Shown here in pieces: positions 25,441 through 33,961 of a DNA stretch of 64,000 bases; the first letter of the stretch is position 1, and the number at the start of each line of letters is the position of its first letter. The notes beneath the pieces were generated by a model. It was not told the DNA's origin and ran no database searches. It saw nothing but the letters and a program-made list of their open reading frames with translations. The stretch is from positions 1,860,001-1,924,000 of the forward strand of contig NZ_CP195119.1 in assembly GCF_052056915.1 (NCBI RefSeq), in the 5' to 3' direction. The position numbers were made by a program, and so were the translations under genes. This stretch comes from MTP4 sp052056915 (lineage in GTDB: Archaea > Halobacteriota > Methanosarcinia > Methanosarcinales > Methanosarcinaceae).

Positions 25441-26673
25441 TTATTCTGGTTCCTCGATTTCTTCAAGACCCTCAATTCTTTCAAGGATTTCAAGAGCAGT
25501 TTCGACACCATCGGGGGTCCGGTAAATCCGAACAAGATTATCCCTGAGCATGTGAAACGGGCCTTCTCCCACACTGCTCAACACCAGGGCGTTTGCCTTT
25601 TCCTGCAGAAGAAATTCCACGGTCTTGACGCCCCTTTTTTTCTCGATGTCCGAGGCGGGGTTTTCAAGCACTTTCCAGTTTCGAAGCTCCCGGGCTTCCA
25701 GGTCGGCAAAGAGGAAATAGGGCGCTTTCCCGAGATGCTCCGAAAGCCTTGCAGAAGGCCCCTCATTACCAAAAACCGGAAGAGCAAAACGGATCTGTGT
25801 CCGTTCCACAGCTCTGGCATTGACTGCAAGGTGCTCGAGGTTTTCCACCTCCTTTCGGACTGCCCTTTCGACAGATTCCGAGAGAAGATTGATCTGTTTC
25901 AGGTCAGGATCACCTTCGATTTCGACAGTTGCTTCCCCGAAGACCACGAGCCCCGATTTCCGGAGTTTCAGGTCTTTGAGGGCAAGCAGCCCGGGAATGT
26001 TTTCGATGTTTTGCCTTATCTTCTCATTTGCTTCCCTGTCCAGCCAGGCGTCCATGAGAATGAGCATTGCGTCCCTTGCACTTTCAAGCCCGAGCTTGAA
26101 GATGAGGAAAGAGATCACGATCGCCCCGAAACTATCCAGCTGCGGAACCCCGAACATTGAACCAAGGACCGCCGCAACCACTACGAGAGAAGCAAAGACA
26201 TCCGTGTACGAATGCCTGGCATCCGCAATCAGGGCCTGGGAATTGATCAAATTCCCGATTCTTTCCTTGTAGACTGAAAGAGCATAAACCCCAAGGACCG
26301 AAAACACGGACGTTACAAGGGCCAGCCCTTCAAATTGGATCTCCGAAGGGGCTTTTACACCTGCAAGCCCTTCCCGAAGCAGTTCGACCCCGGAGAGGAG
26401 AATAAGGATGGAGACAAAGAGTGCAACTATGTTTTCGGCCTTGTAGTAGCCGTAAGGAAAACTCTCTCCCCCGCTTTTCATGCTCACTTTCAGGCCTATC
26501 CAGACTGCCAGGGAAGTAAAGACATCCATGGCCGTGTGGACTGCGTCTGCCAGCAGAGCCGTGCTTCCAGAATAAAGCCCGACAGAACCTTTAACCAGGG
26601 CCAGCAGGACCAGGGAGAAGATGGCGTTTCTGGAGGCTGTGATCCCGAGGCTCAGCTTCTCCTGTACAGTCAT
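25441..26673 (-). CDS. Cation diffusion facilitator fused to a NifX/NafY-like domain
   Basis: A 410-residue membrane protein. Residues 1-290 form a CDF (cation efflux) transporter: six transmembrane helices with the metal-site motifs ADAVHTAMDVFTSLAV and ADARHSYTDVFASLVV, then a cytoplasmic ferredoxin-like domain (EATVEIEGDPDLKQINLL). Residues about 300-400 are a dinitrogenase-FeMo-cofactor (NifX/NafY-like, MTH1175-type) domain: RFALPVFGNEGPSARLSEHL, HLGKAPYFLFADLEA, LLQEKANALVLSSVGEGPFH. The family fold binds metal clusters in other proteins. The fusion couples transport of a divalent metal to a cofactor-binding domain in the cytoplasm. It heads the leftward MinD pair and is preceded by two free NifX-like genes. 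Confidence 0.88.
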   Translation of the reverse strand: MTVQEKLSLGITASRNAIFSLVLLALVKGSVGLYSGSTALLADAVHTAMDVFTSLAVWIGLKVSMKSGGESFPYGYYKAENIVALFVSILILLSGVELLREGLAGVKAPSEIQFEGLALVTSVFSVLGVYALSVYKERIGNLINSQALIADARHSYTDVFASLVVVAAVLGSMFGVPQLDSFGAIVISFLIFKLGLESARDAMLILMDAWLDREANEKIRQNIENIPGLLALKDLKLRKSGLVVFGEATVEIEGDPDLKQINLLSESVERAVRKEVENLEHLAVNARAVERTQIRFALPVFGNEGPSARLSEHLGKAPYFLFADLEARELRNWKVLENPASDIEKKRGVKTVEFLLQEKANALVLSSVGEGPFHMLRDNLVRIYRTPDGVETALEILERIEGLEEIEEPE

Positions 26674-26738
26674 TTGGAAAGTCCTTTTAACATCTCAGAA
26701 AGCACCTTCTATAGTTCCAGCTTAAGGTGCTTATCGGA

Positions 26739-27104
26739 TTAATGGTGGTGTCCGTGATCGGCGCAAGAATTGCTAGCATTTGCGCTCTGCAACCTGCCTG
26801 CCTCCCAGGCTTCGAAAGTGTCTCTGGCCGTACCGCCTGCCCCTACGAAGACTTTAATCCCGTAGGACTCAAACATCTGGACTGCCTTGAAACCAAGCCC
26901 TGCACAGAGCATGATATCTACTCCCTGCTGGTGGAGATACTCGGGGGGCAATCCCACGCCGCCCAGATGTTCACTGGTGTTGGGGATCACCACAACTTCC
27001 CTTGTGTCGGAGTCAAGGATCGTATATGTGGGAGCTTTTCCAAAGTGCTGTTCAACAATTCCTTCCATACCGTTTTCATCCCTGGTGGGAACGCATACCT
27101 TCAT
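26739..27104 (-). CDS. NifX-like protein (MTH1175 type) with His-rich tail
   Basis: A 121-residue protein of the dinitrogenase iron-molybdenum cofactor family. The fold marks are MKVCVPTRDENGMEGIVEQH, HFGKAPTYTILDSDTREVVV, GVDIMLCAGLGFKAVQMFES and VFVGAGGTARDTFEAWEAG. The C-terminus ends CADHGHHH, a likely metal-binding tail. The ATG at 27104 has AGGTG 6 bases upstream and is preferred to the GTG at 27113. The protein probably binds or carries a metal cluster; in Desulfovibrio the relative ORP binds a mixed Mo-Cu sulfide. It is upstream of the CDF fusion in the same direction. Confidence 0.88.
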   Translation of the reverse strand: MKVCVPTRDENGMEGIVEQHFGKAPTYTILDSDTREVVVIPNTSEHLGGVGLPPEYLHQQGVDIMLCAGLGFKAVQMFESYGIKVFVGAGGTARDTFEAWEAGRLQSANASNSCADHGHHH

Positions 27105-27248
27105 GAGATTCACCTTAAATTGTTTTACATATAATTGATAGAGTTGTTTGAGAGTTGTTTGAGAATTGTTTGAGAATTGTCTGAGAGTTATAAGTGTAAT
27201 TTACACATGTTTTTTATTTTTCGGCTTATCAGCCTTATTTCCTTTACT

Positions 27249-27614
27249 TTATTTCATTCCTGCATGGGCAGAGGCATTCGGAGAGTCTATTGCTTCAAGC
27301 TCCCCTTCCTTATATGCATTCAAGGCGTCTGAAACCGTGCCTTTTATGCCAATCCGGACTTCGATTCCGACCTCGGAAAGGATGGAAAATGCATTCGGAC
27401 CTACCGAGCCTGTCAGGAGGGCTTCGGCTCCCAGGTTTGCCACGGCTTCTGCAGCCCGTATGCCAGCTCCGCCTGAGGCTTCTAACCCTGTATTTTCAAA
27501 AGAGTTTACAGAACCTGATTCGGAATCAACGATTACGAAATACGCGCATCTTCCGAAACGTGGGTCAATCCCTGAATCCATGCCCTTATCTTTAGCTGTT
27601 ACGCAAATTTTCAT
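27249..27614 (-). CDS. NifX-like protein (MTH1175 type)
   Basis: A 121-residue second NifX-like protein, about 30 percent like its neighbour by eye: MKICVTAKDKGMDSGIDPRF, RCAYFVIVDSESGSVNSFEN, GAGIRAAEAVANLGAEALLT and GSVGPNAFSILSEVGIEVRI. It lacks the His-rich tail. It is the first leftward gene of the island, opposite to the DUF134 gene, so the 230 bases between them must hold divergent promoters. Role inferred as for its neighbour. Confidence 0.86.
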   Translation of the reverse strand: MKICVTAKDKGMDSGIDPRFGRCAYFVIVDSESGSVNSFENTGLEASGGAGIRAAEAVANLGAEALLTGSVGPNAFSILSEVGIEVRIGIKGTVSDALNAYKEGELEAIDSPNASAHAGMK

Positions 27615-27846
27615 ATTAATTTCTCCGTCTCCGACAGTTCATTTCCAAGCCAGTGTCCGGGCTAATTTCCCGGAAACAGTATTTTTGCCAGCAATGATGA
27701 GTTCCCGGATTCCAACCGGAACCTGTCGGGACTAGGGTACATCCATAATAACTAATTTAACTCAATAGTACATAAATATTTATACTTTTCTGTGTGAAAA
27801 GAGAAATTATTATATATTTACTCCGCAATGTGCATAAGTAATTACC
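27615..27846. promoter_or_regulatory. Divergent promoter region of the metal/Fe-S island
   Basis: 232 bases between nifX-like (leftward) and DUF134 (rightward). It is AT-rich in the right half, with TACATAAATATTTATAC (27769-27785) and AATTATTATATATTTAC (27805-27821) as TATA-like stretches. A shared regulator, for example the DUF134 protein itself, could act here. Confidence 0.5.
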
Positions 27847-28185
27847 ATGAAAAAATGCAGAGGAAGACCAAAGTGCCCAAGGCGCGTATCACAGACGCCT
27901 GATATCACGTACTTCAAGCCAAGAGGAGTCCCTCTATCCGAACTTGAAGTGGTATCCCTCACAATAGAAGAACTCGAAGCCCTCAGACTGGTGGACCTTG
28001 AAGACCTGCGGCAGGAAGATGCCGCGACCAGGGTGGGAATCTCGAGAAGGGCTTTCTGGGAAGACCTGAAAGCCGCCCGCATGAAAGTCGCTCTGGCCCT
28101 TAGCCGGGGCAAAGCAATAGAAATAAAAGGCGGGAACTATATCGAGGCAGAGAGTACTGATAACATCAAAAAGGATGAAACGTGA
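27847..28185 (+). CDS. DUF134 predicted DNA-binding protein
   Basis: A 112-residue protein of the DUF134 family. It starts MKKCRGRPKCPRRVSQTPDI, the usual basic Cys-containing signature, then PLSELEVVSLTIEELEALRL and a helix-turn-helix region DLEDLRQEDAATRVGISRRA FWEDLKAAR. Members sit next to NifX-like and MinD-ferredoxin genes in many anaerobes, so a regulatory role for that group is probable. It is followed after 82 bases by the Mrp/NBP35 ATPase gene. Confidence 0.86.
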   Translation: MKKCRGRPKCPRRVSQTPDITYFKPRGVPLSELEVVSLTIEELEALRLVDLEDLRQEDAATRVGISRRAFWEDLKAARMKVALALSRGKAIEIKGGNYIEAESTDNIKKDET

Positions 28186-28267
28186 AAGGGATATAGAGAA
28201 TTAATAGATATAGGGAATAGTGGATACTATTTAAAAATCATAATAAATATCACAAAGGCGATCAAAA

Positions 28268-29101
28268 ATGACAGATAAGGTTCAACCATTAGAAACATTA
28301 TCGAAGACAAAGCCCGAAGAACCAAAAATCGTAGTCAACCTCCGGCGCATCAAACGCAAGATCATGGTCATGAGCGGAAAAGGAGGAGTCGGGAAAAGCA
28401 CCATTGCCGCAAACCTTGCCGCAGGCCTGGCCCTGCGCGGGTACAGGGTGGGGCTCCTTGACTGCGACATCCACGGGCCGACAGTCCCCACCATCTTCGG
28501 ACTCGAGTCCTCAAGGCCCGAAGTTAACGAAAATGGAATTATCCCGGTCCAGGTATTTTCCAACCTCTCGGTTATGTCCGTGGGCTTCCTGCTCGAAAAC
28601 AAGGACTCCCCCGTGATCTGGAGAGGCCCTGCCAAGATGGGAGCAATCAAGCAGTTTCTGGAAGAGGTATACTGGGGCGAACTTGACTACCTGATCATCG
28701 ACCTTCCCCCAGGCACGGGAGACGAACCCCTCAGCGTAGCCCAGCTCATCCCCAACTGTGACGGCTCCGTGGTCGTTACGACCCCCCAGGACGTAGCCCT
28801 GGTCAGCGTCCGGAAGTCCATCAACTTCTCGTCCAAACTCAACGTCCCTGTAATCGGGATCGTGGACAACATGAACGGCCTCGTCTGCCCCCACTGTGGA
28901 AAAATGATAGATGTCTTCGGGACCGGTGGCGTAGAAAAAGCCTCAAAGGACTTCAACGTCCCCGTCATTGCCGAACTCCCGATCGAGCCCAAAGTGGCCG
29001 AAATGGAAGACAAAGGCACGGTCCTTCAGGGCCTCGACCACAGCACCGAGTGGCAGAAGAACTTCGAGCTAGTGGTAGACTCCGTCGAAAAGATCCTCTA
29101 A
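28268..29101 (+). CDS. Mrp/NBP35-type Fe-S cluster carrier ATPase
   Basis: A 277-residue P-loop ATPase of the Mrp/ApbC/NBP35 family, which binds a [4Fe-4S] cluster at a dimer interface and hands it to target proteins in the cytoplasm. The deviant Walker A is VMSGKGGVGKSTIAANLAAG, switch I DCDIHGPTVPTIFG, Walker B LIIDLPPGTGDEPLSVAQL, and the cluster-binding CxxC is GLVCPHCGKMIDVFG near residue 205. The first 30 residues are a variable extension. Its place next to DUF134 and the NifX/MinD genes matches the ORP-type gene group of Desulfovibrio, which also has an Mrp-like ATPase. Confidence 0.92.
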   Translation: MTDKVQPLETLSKTKPEEPKIVVNLRRIKRKIMVMSGKGGVGKSTIAANLAAGLALRGYRVGLLDCDIHGPTVPTIFGLESSRPEVNENGIIPVQVFSNLSVMSVGFLLENKDSPVIWRGPAKMGAIKQFLEEVYWGELDYLIIDLPPGTGDEPLSVAQLIPNCDGSVVVTTPQDVALVSVRKSINFSSKLNVPVIGIVDNMNGLVCPHCGKMIDVFGTGGVEKASKDFNVPVIAELPIEPKVAEMEDKGTVLQGLDHSTEWQKNFELVVDSVEKIL

Positions 29102-29383
29102 GAAAAATAATAATCAGGTAAGGTTCATTCATTTTCCCTACCTTTTTTATTTTTTCGTTTCTTTTTTCCATTGATAATTTTCTACTTATTATTTCGTCCG
29201 GTTCCTTCACCTTTTATTATCATCCCATATCGTTTTTCGATTCATTTTTATCCCCGCACTTGAGCTTTACTGCAGGAATCATGCATTCAAAATCAGTAGA
29301 CACAAAACTATTTGTCAAAAAAGAATTTATAAACTCAAAACAAATCCAGATAGGAGAAACTAAAACCAGCGCATGGGGGCAGT

Positions 29384-29902
29384 ATGAAGAAAATTGTTTT
29401 ACTCCTGATCCTCGTTGCAGCCGTCCTCTTTGCGGCAGGCTGTACGGAAGAGACCCCGGGAGATTCCGCAGACTCAGAAGAAGATCTCGTTGTTGAAGTA
29501 AGCGACCTGGAGCAGATAAATGAAGCCCTTCAAAAAGGCCCAGTCTTCCTGAAACTGGGAGCCGAATGGTGCGGGCCCTGCAGGGAAATGGAGCCTATCC
29601 TGGCTGAGATGGCAGAAGAATACGAAGGAAGGGCTACGATTATGTCCGTAGACATAGATGAAAGCCCGCATCTTGCAGCCTATTTCAACGTGGGTTACAT
29701 TCCGGACTCCTGCGTGATCGCAGGCCTTGAAGATGGAAATTACCTTTACGTGCAGCAGGATGGAAGCCTCACCGAAGACAGGATGCAGGCAAGGATGATC
29801 GGACTCAGGGACAAAGAAACCTTTGAAGCACACCTGGAACTTGCCCTACCAAAGACAGAAGAAAGCGAAACTGAAGGGCAAAATCAGACCATAAACGGAT
29901 GA
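29384..29902 (+). CDS. Thioredoxin-fold lipoprotein
   Basis: A 172-residue lipoprotein: signal MKKIVLLLILVAAVLFAAGC with Cys 20 as the lipid anchor, an acidic linker, and a thioredoxin domain with the active-site motif AEWCGPCREMEPILAEMAEE near residue 64 and the cis-Pro region GYIPDSCVI near 105. It should act as a disulfide reductase or oxidase outside the cytoplasmic membrane. The ccdA-like gene begins 28 bases downstream, so electrons could be passed through CcdA to this protein. GGGG lies near the ATG at 29384. Confidence 0.9.
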   Translation: MKKIVLLLILVAAVLFAAGCTEETPGDSADSEEDLVVEVSDLEQINEALQKGPVFLKLGAEWCGPCREMEPILAEMAEEYEGRATIMSVDIDESPHLAAYFNVGYIPDSCVIAGLEDGNYLYVQQDGSLTEDRMQARMIGLRDKETFEAHLELALPKTEESETEGQNQTING

Positions 29903-29930
29903 TCGGACGGAAAAAGCACTCAAAACCCGG

Positions 29931-30593
29931 ATGTTAAAAACCATGTTCAACGAAGCGATTTCACCCCTTGCTGCTTTCGGGGCAGGGGTCCTCAGTGTAC
30001 TTTCCCCCTGCATCCTTCCCCTGCTGCCGGCAGTCCTGGCCACCTCTTCTGGAAAAGGGAAACTCAAGCCCCTTGCGGTGGTGCTTGGGATATCCATAAC
30101 CTTTACCTTAATGGGAATTGCCAGTTCAGCTTTTGGCGCAGTTTTCGGGGCCTATATCGAATACTTAAAGCTGGTTGCAGGGATTCTCATAATTATAATG
30201 GGGCTTGCAATGCTCTTTGAACTCAATATATTCAACGCCTTTGCAAGGCTCCCCCTCCCAGTGAACCTGAAAGCAGAAGGAGCAGGGGCAGGCCTGCTGC
30301 TTGGGCTTTCCCTGGGAGTGCTCTGGATACCCTGTGTGGGCCCAATGCTGGCTTCAATCCTGACCATGGTAGCCGTGGAAGGGGATGCAGCATACGGGGC
30401 TTTGATGCTCTTTATCTACTCCCTGGGCTTTGCCGTGCCCATGCTCCTGCTGGCTTACTCCATGCACCTTTCCTCAACAAAACTCAAGCTGATCTCCCGG
30501 TATGATGCAGCTATTAAGAAGGGGGCAGGGATTGTGCTTATCCTGGTAGGGCTCTGGATGGTAAACCAGAACCTGTTCAGGGGGCTCTTTTGA
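29931..30593 (+). CDS. ccdA: CcdA-type thiol-disulfide transmembrane protein
   Basis: A 220-residue protein with six hydrophobic segments. The two redox cysteines of the CcdA/DsbD family are seen in SVLSPCILPLLPAVL (near residue 27) and GVLWIPCVGPMLASIL (near 143). CcdA carries reducing equivalents from cytoplasmic thioredoxin across the membrane to an outside thioredoxin-like partner, here most likely the lipoprotein encoded just upstream. The start may be the ATG at 29931 or the one at 29943. Confidence 0.9.
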   Translation: MLKTMFNEAISPLAAFGAGVLSVLSPCILPLLPAVLATSSGKGKLKPLAVVLGISITFTLMGIASSAFGAVFGAYIEYLKLVAGILIIIMGLAMLFELNIFNAFARLPLPVNLKAEGAGAGLLLGLSLGVLWIPCVGPMLASILTMVAVEGDAAYGALMLFIYSLGFAVPMLLLAYSMHLSSTKLKLISRYDAAIKKGAGIVLILVGLWMVNQNLFRGLF

Positions 30594-30678
30594 ATTTTTG
30601 TCTTGAATAACTCAGAAACAGTATACAAATTTAAACGTAAATTATGGGAAGAAAACAGTAAATTCGACATTTTTCTTC

Positions 30679-31107
30679 TCATACTACTTCTGCAATTTCC
30701 ATGGAAATAGGAACAATTTCGCCAGACTCATAGTCCTTACTGTACAATCTTATGTCAACTAAAGTATGACTATGCGGAATCCCCATCTTAACCGCACTTG
30801 TAATCTGTTTATCCATAGTTACCTTAAACGTATATTCTCTTTTTTCTCGCTGGAACTGTAGACTTAAAGGGCGAGCCTGGGAAAAATCGTCTTCAGGTTC
30901 CAGACTGTACGTTTCGTTTATAATTGGTTTGTTATGCTGGTCAAATACTTCAACTATCACTTCATGGCTCTTGACGTCATGGTTATGAATTACGAAAAAC
31001 GGCGCTGCCGGCCCCATAAAAATAAAAGGAAGAGAAATATAGAGAAATAAAGCGGCTATCAGGATTGTGATACCTGAAATAACCAGTTTCTTAGTATTAG
31101 TGCCCAA
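30679..31107 (-). CDS. Small exported or membrane-anchored protein
   Basis: A 142-residue protein with an N-terminal membrane segment (residues 8-34, LVISGITILIAALFLYISLP) and an outside beta-rich domain: FFVIHNHDVKSHEVIVEVFD, HNKPIINETYSLEPEDD, KREYTFKVTMDKQITSAV. The start is a TTG with GAGGGGC upstream. The mature domain looks like the small beta-sandwich of the 8582-8944 protein. Family and function are unknown. The gene lies alone, facing ccdA tail to tail. Confidence 0.65.
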   Translation of the reverse strand: MGTNTKKLVISGITILIAALFLYISLPFIFMGPAAPFFVIHNHDVKSHEVIVEVFDQHNKPIINETYSLEPEDDFSQARPLSLQFQREKREYTFKVTMDKQITSAVKMGIPHSHTLVDIRLYSKDYESGEIVPISMEIAEVV

Positions 31108-31460
31108 TCAGATCCGCCCCTGAGGATAATGCAAAAAATAAAAAACACATCAATTTTAATAATTTATTATGAAGTATTACTGCTGGATTGGCAGTAACAG
31201 ATATAAATAATACTGTTTATGTGAACAAATATCGAAAAGATACTGCTGTGCGGCAGATAATTGATATACTTGCAACACTGGACCATGTCATTCGACGGGA
31301 TTAATGCCAGTGAATTTTTAATTCATTTCATTTAATCCAGAAGAAAAAAGAATAAAAAGAGTTTTTAAAACTCTTTATTTAGATCAGTTAATGTTTTGAA
31401 AGGATTTTAAAAACCTTTAAAAACGGGAAGCTCAAATTAACTTTCCACATTATGATGAAC
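31108..31460. other. Intergenic region without recognisable features
   Basis: 353 AT-rich bases between two leftward genes. A TATA-like AGATATAAATAATACTG lies at 31199-31215, on the plus strand, where no gene follows. Nothing else is visible. Confidence 0.4.
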
Positions 31461-32054
31461 TTATTTTTCCATGCTAGTATATGTATATTCAGAACTGGAA
31501 AGCCAGGCATATGATGATGTGCCAAGGTCGATATTATTTATGCTTCCCGTAGCTTCAGCTTCCCTTGAACAGTAACTTTCAATCCTCTTCGAGGTGTAGT
31601 CATCGTATTTCGAAAAATACTTAGTGGTGCTGTCACTAATCTCGCCCGTGCCTACCCAGTCAGCTTTAACAGTCACAGTTTTTCTTTCATTTGTATATGT
31701 TCCTGTTTCATCTCTAGACCAGCAATAAACTTCAATCTCAATATCGGACAGACTTGCGGAATTAAGATTTTTTGACATTTTGAAAACGTCATCCTGCGTG
31801 TATGTAGAACCCGACATACTGGACCAGTAATTTGGTCCCTGTGTATAGACGGACACAGAAATACGAGTTTCGTCGTCTGTTTTACTTACGGACAGGGAAG
31901 TTTCGACAGTTGTATTACCACGAACTTCAGTCCAACTTGCAGATGCATATTCAGAGCTCTGCCGTGTCATCGATTTTTGATCAAACGCCTCTACACTCAC
32001 AGCCGTTGAAAGCAAGACCATGAGGGCAAATATTATTGTGTACAATCTCTTCAT
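31461..32054 (-). CDS. Exported protein of unknown function
   Basis: A 197-residue protein read from the ATG at 32054 (GAGG 7 bases upstream; an upstream start at 32075 is less likely). A signal peptide MKRLYTIIFALMVLLSTAVS is cut near VEA-F. The mature part is Ser/Thr/Tyr-rich and beta-stranded, with SASWTEVRGNTTVETSLSVS, ETRISVSVYTQGPNYWSSM and KTVTVKADWVGTGEISDSTT, and two cysteines. No anchor is seen. I do not recognise the family. Confidence 0.7.
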   Translation of the reverse strand: MKRLYTIIFALMVLLSTAVSVEAFDQKSMTRQSSEYASASWTEVRGNTTVETSLSVSKTDDETRISVSVYTQGPNYWSSMSGSTYTQDDVFKMSKNLNSASLSDIEIEVYCWSRDETGTYTNERKTVTVKADWVGTGEISDSTTKYFSKYDDYTSKRIESYCSREAEATGSINNIDLGTSSYAWLSSSEYTYTSMEK

Positions 32055-32442
32055 TTTATGCCTCAATTTATCCATAACATATATAGTAATAAATAATTTT
32101 TTTTTGTTAAGATTTTTAATATAAAATCTTACACATATTTATTAAATAGAGTATAATTAAAACGTCATTGCATAAAAGAACTGTGTAATAATATTGCAAA
32201 TACAAGATAAAAATTACCAAATGACCATCTGAAGAAAAAGAGCTAAGGCTTGATAGTTCAAATTTAGAATTGAAAGTTTCAGTTGCAACTAAAATACCTT
32301 GCTCTGAACTAAAACTTCAGAGCTTCTACAGATCTGGAGATACAAATCTGAAGATACGGATCTGGAGATTAATTAAAGGGCGGCAGGAAAAGAATAAAAA
32401 CGGGCTGGATAAAAGAAAAAACAAAAAAGAAGATAGAAAGTG
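32055..32442. other. Intergenic region between the exported protein and the cbi operon end
   Basis: 388 bases. AT-rich promoter sequence for the leftward gene lies near 32090-32150. A degenerate 14 bp triple repeat (atctggagatacaa, atctgaagatacgg, atctggagattaat) stands at 32332-32373. No gene is supported. Confidence 0.5.
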
Positions 32443-33171
32443 TTATTCTTCACTTTCCCTTGCAATTGCCACAAGCTCATTTACGCAGGCAACAGCCATC
32501 GGGGTCCCGCCCCTGGTCCCGACACAGCTTATGGAGGGGACGGGGATTTTCAGGTCCCGGACCAGTTCCCTGGACTCGGCTGCGTTTACGAAACCGACGG
32601 GAAGCCCGATAATGAGAGCAGGCCTGACCCCTTTTTCAATCATTTTGCAGACCATGATAAGGGCTGAAGGGGCGTTTCCGATTGCAATGATGCTCCCGTC
32701 CAGTTTGTCCTTTGCTGCCAGGTAGCCTGCGGAGGTCCGGGTAATCCCGAACTTGTTGGCGATTTCGGAGTTCGGGTCTTCGTCCAGGACGCAGATCACT
32801 TCGGAGGAATGCCCGACTTTTGTGATCCCGGCTTTTACCATGTTGATGTCCACGAAGATGGGAGCACCTTTCTTTATGGCTTCGACGCCTGCGGGGATGG
32901 GGTCATGCGAAAAGCGCATGATGTCGGCTACGGATAGGTCGCCTGTGGCGATTACGCAGCGCTGGCGGAAGCGGTCTTCGGGGGTGTTGTTCCCGACCAG
33001 TTCCTGGATCATGGTCCGACTTTTCATGTAGATGGCTTTGGCTTCCTCGGTCCTTGCCCCGGAGTCCTTGCAGATGCTCACGAGTTCGGGGTCCACGTCA
33101 ACGGTGAGTTCGGTAAACTCTTCCAGGTCGTCCATGGACCCGGCCTTTTTGGAACTTTTTTCAGTAGTCAT
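32443..33171 (-). CDS. cbiC: Cobalt-precorrin-8 methylmutase
   Basis: A 242-residue cytoplasmic enzyme that moves the C11 methyl group to C12, making hydrogenobyrinic/cobyrinic acid in anaerobic cobalamin synthesis. The family marks are KAIYMKSRTMIQELV, RCVIATGDLSVADIMRFSHD with the catalytic His, GAPIFVDINMVKAGI and GLPVGFVNAAESRELV. The first 25 residues are an added N-terminal tail. It is the last gene of the leftward cbi operon; the start overlaps the end of cbiH by 11 bases. Confidence 0.92.
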   Translation of the reverse strand: MTTEKSSKKAGSMDDLEEFTELTVDVDPELVSICKDSGARTEEAKAIYMKSRTMIQELVGNNTPEDRFRQRCVIATGDLSVADIMRFSHDPIPAGVEAIKKGAPIFVDINMVKAGITKVGHSSEVICVLDEDPNSEIANKFGITRTSAGYLAAKDKLDGSIIAIGNAPSALIMVCKMIEKGVRPALIIGLPVGFVNAAESRELVRDLKIPVPSISCVGTRGGTPMAVACVNELVAIARESEE

Positions 33172-33961
33172 ATTTCTTATGATACCCCCTGGGTGTGATG
33201 ATGATATCCTTTTTCGGAGAATTCCAGATCCTGGACTCCCCGTTGCCTACGAGAATTGCGGTGCTCATGTCCACCCAGTCCTCATATTCCATGACTTCTC
33301 CAAGGGTCGTCACGATCTGGTCTTCATTCTCGCCCCTCATGGCGTTCTTGACAAGCCCGACAGGCACGGAGTCAGCCTTGTGTTTGCGGATGATCTCGAT
33401 TGCCCTTGCAAAGTTAGACTTTCTCTTCCGGCTCTTCGGGTTGTAGAGCCCGATCACGAAATCAGCCTCTGCAGCCAGGTTGAGCCTCTTCTCGATAACG
33501 TCCCAGGGCGTCAGGAGGTCGCTTAAGCTGATCACCGCGAAGTCCGTTACCACGGGTGCACCCAGCAGGCTGGCTCCTGCAAGGACCGCCGTTACCCCGG
33601 GCAGGATCTCGATGTCCACGTCAAGGTTCTCATGTTCGGCAACTTCCAGCACGATACCTGCCATGCCGTAAACGTTGGTGTCGCCCCCGCTGACCATGAC
33701 CACGTTTGCGTCTTTTGCGAGTTCCACGGCTTTTCGGGCTCTTTCAACCTCTTTTCCCATGAAACTCCGGATTACTTCCTGGGTGCCAAGAAGGCTTTCC
33801 ATCTGGTCCAGGTATGTACTGTTCCCGAGCACGTAATCAGCGTTGAGGATCACTTCCCGGGCCTTGATAGTCAGCTGTTCCACGGAACCCGGTCCGATCC
33901 CCACAACGTAGAGTTTTCCACCGGTTTCCTTACCTTGCGATTGCGATTGTGACTCTGCCAT
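33161..33961 (-). CDS. cbiH: Cobalt-precorrin-3 C17-methyltransferase
   Basis: A 266-residue S-adenosylmethionine-dependent methyltransferase of the tetrapyrrole methylase fold, acting with CbiG in ring contraction. The SAM-binding loop is KLYVVGIGPGSVEQLTIKA near residues 17-35, followed by MVSGGDTNVYGMAG and ILPGVTAVLAGASLLGAPV. The final FVIGLYNPKSRKRKSNFARA region is typical for CobJ/CbiH. A short Gln/Ser-rich leader (residues 1-14) precedes the domain. The gene overlaps cbiG C-part by 32 bases and cbiC by 11. Confidence 0.92.
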   Translation of the reverse strand: MAESQSQSQGKETGGKLYVVGIGPGSVEQLTIKAREVILNADYVLGNSTYLDQMESLLGTQEVIRSFMGKEVERARKAVELAKDANVVMVSGGDTNVYGMAGIVLEVAEHENLDVDIEILPGVTAVLAGASLLGAPVVTDFAVISLSDLLTPWDVIEKRLNLAAEADFVIGLYNPKSRKRKSNFARAIEIIRKHKADSVPVGLVKNAMRGENEDQIVTTLGEVMEYEDWVDMSTAILVGNGESRIWNSPKKDIIITPRGYHKKYDY

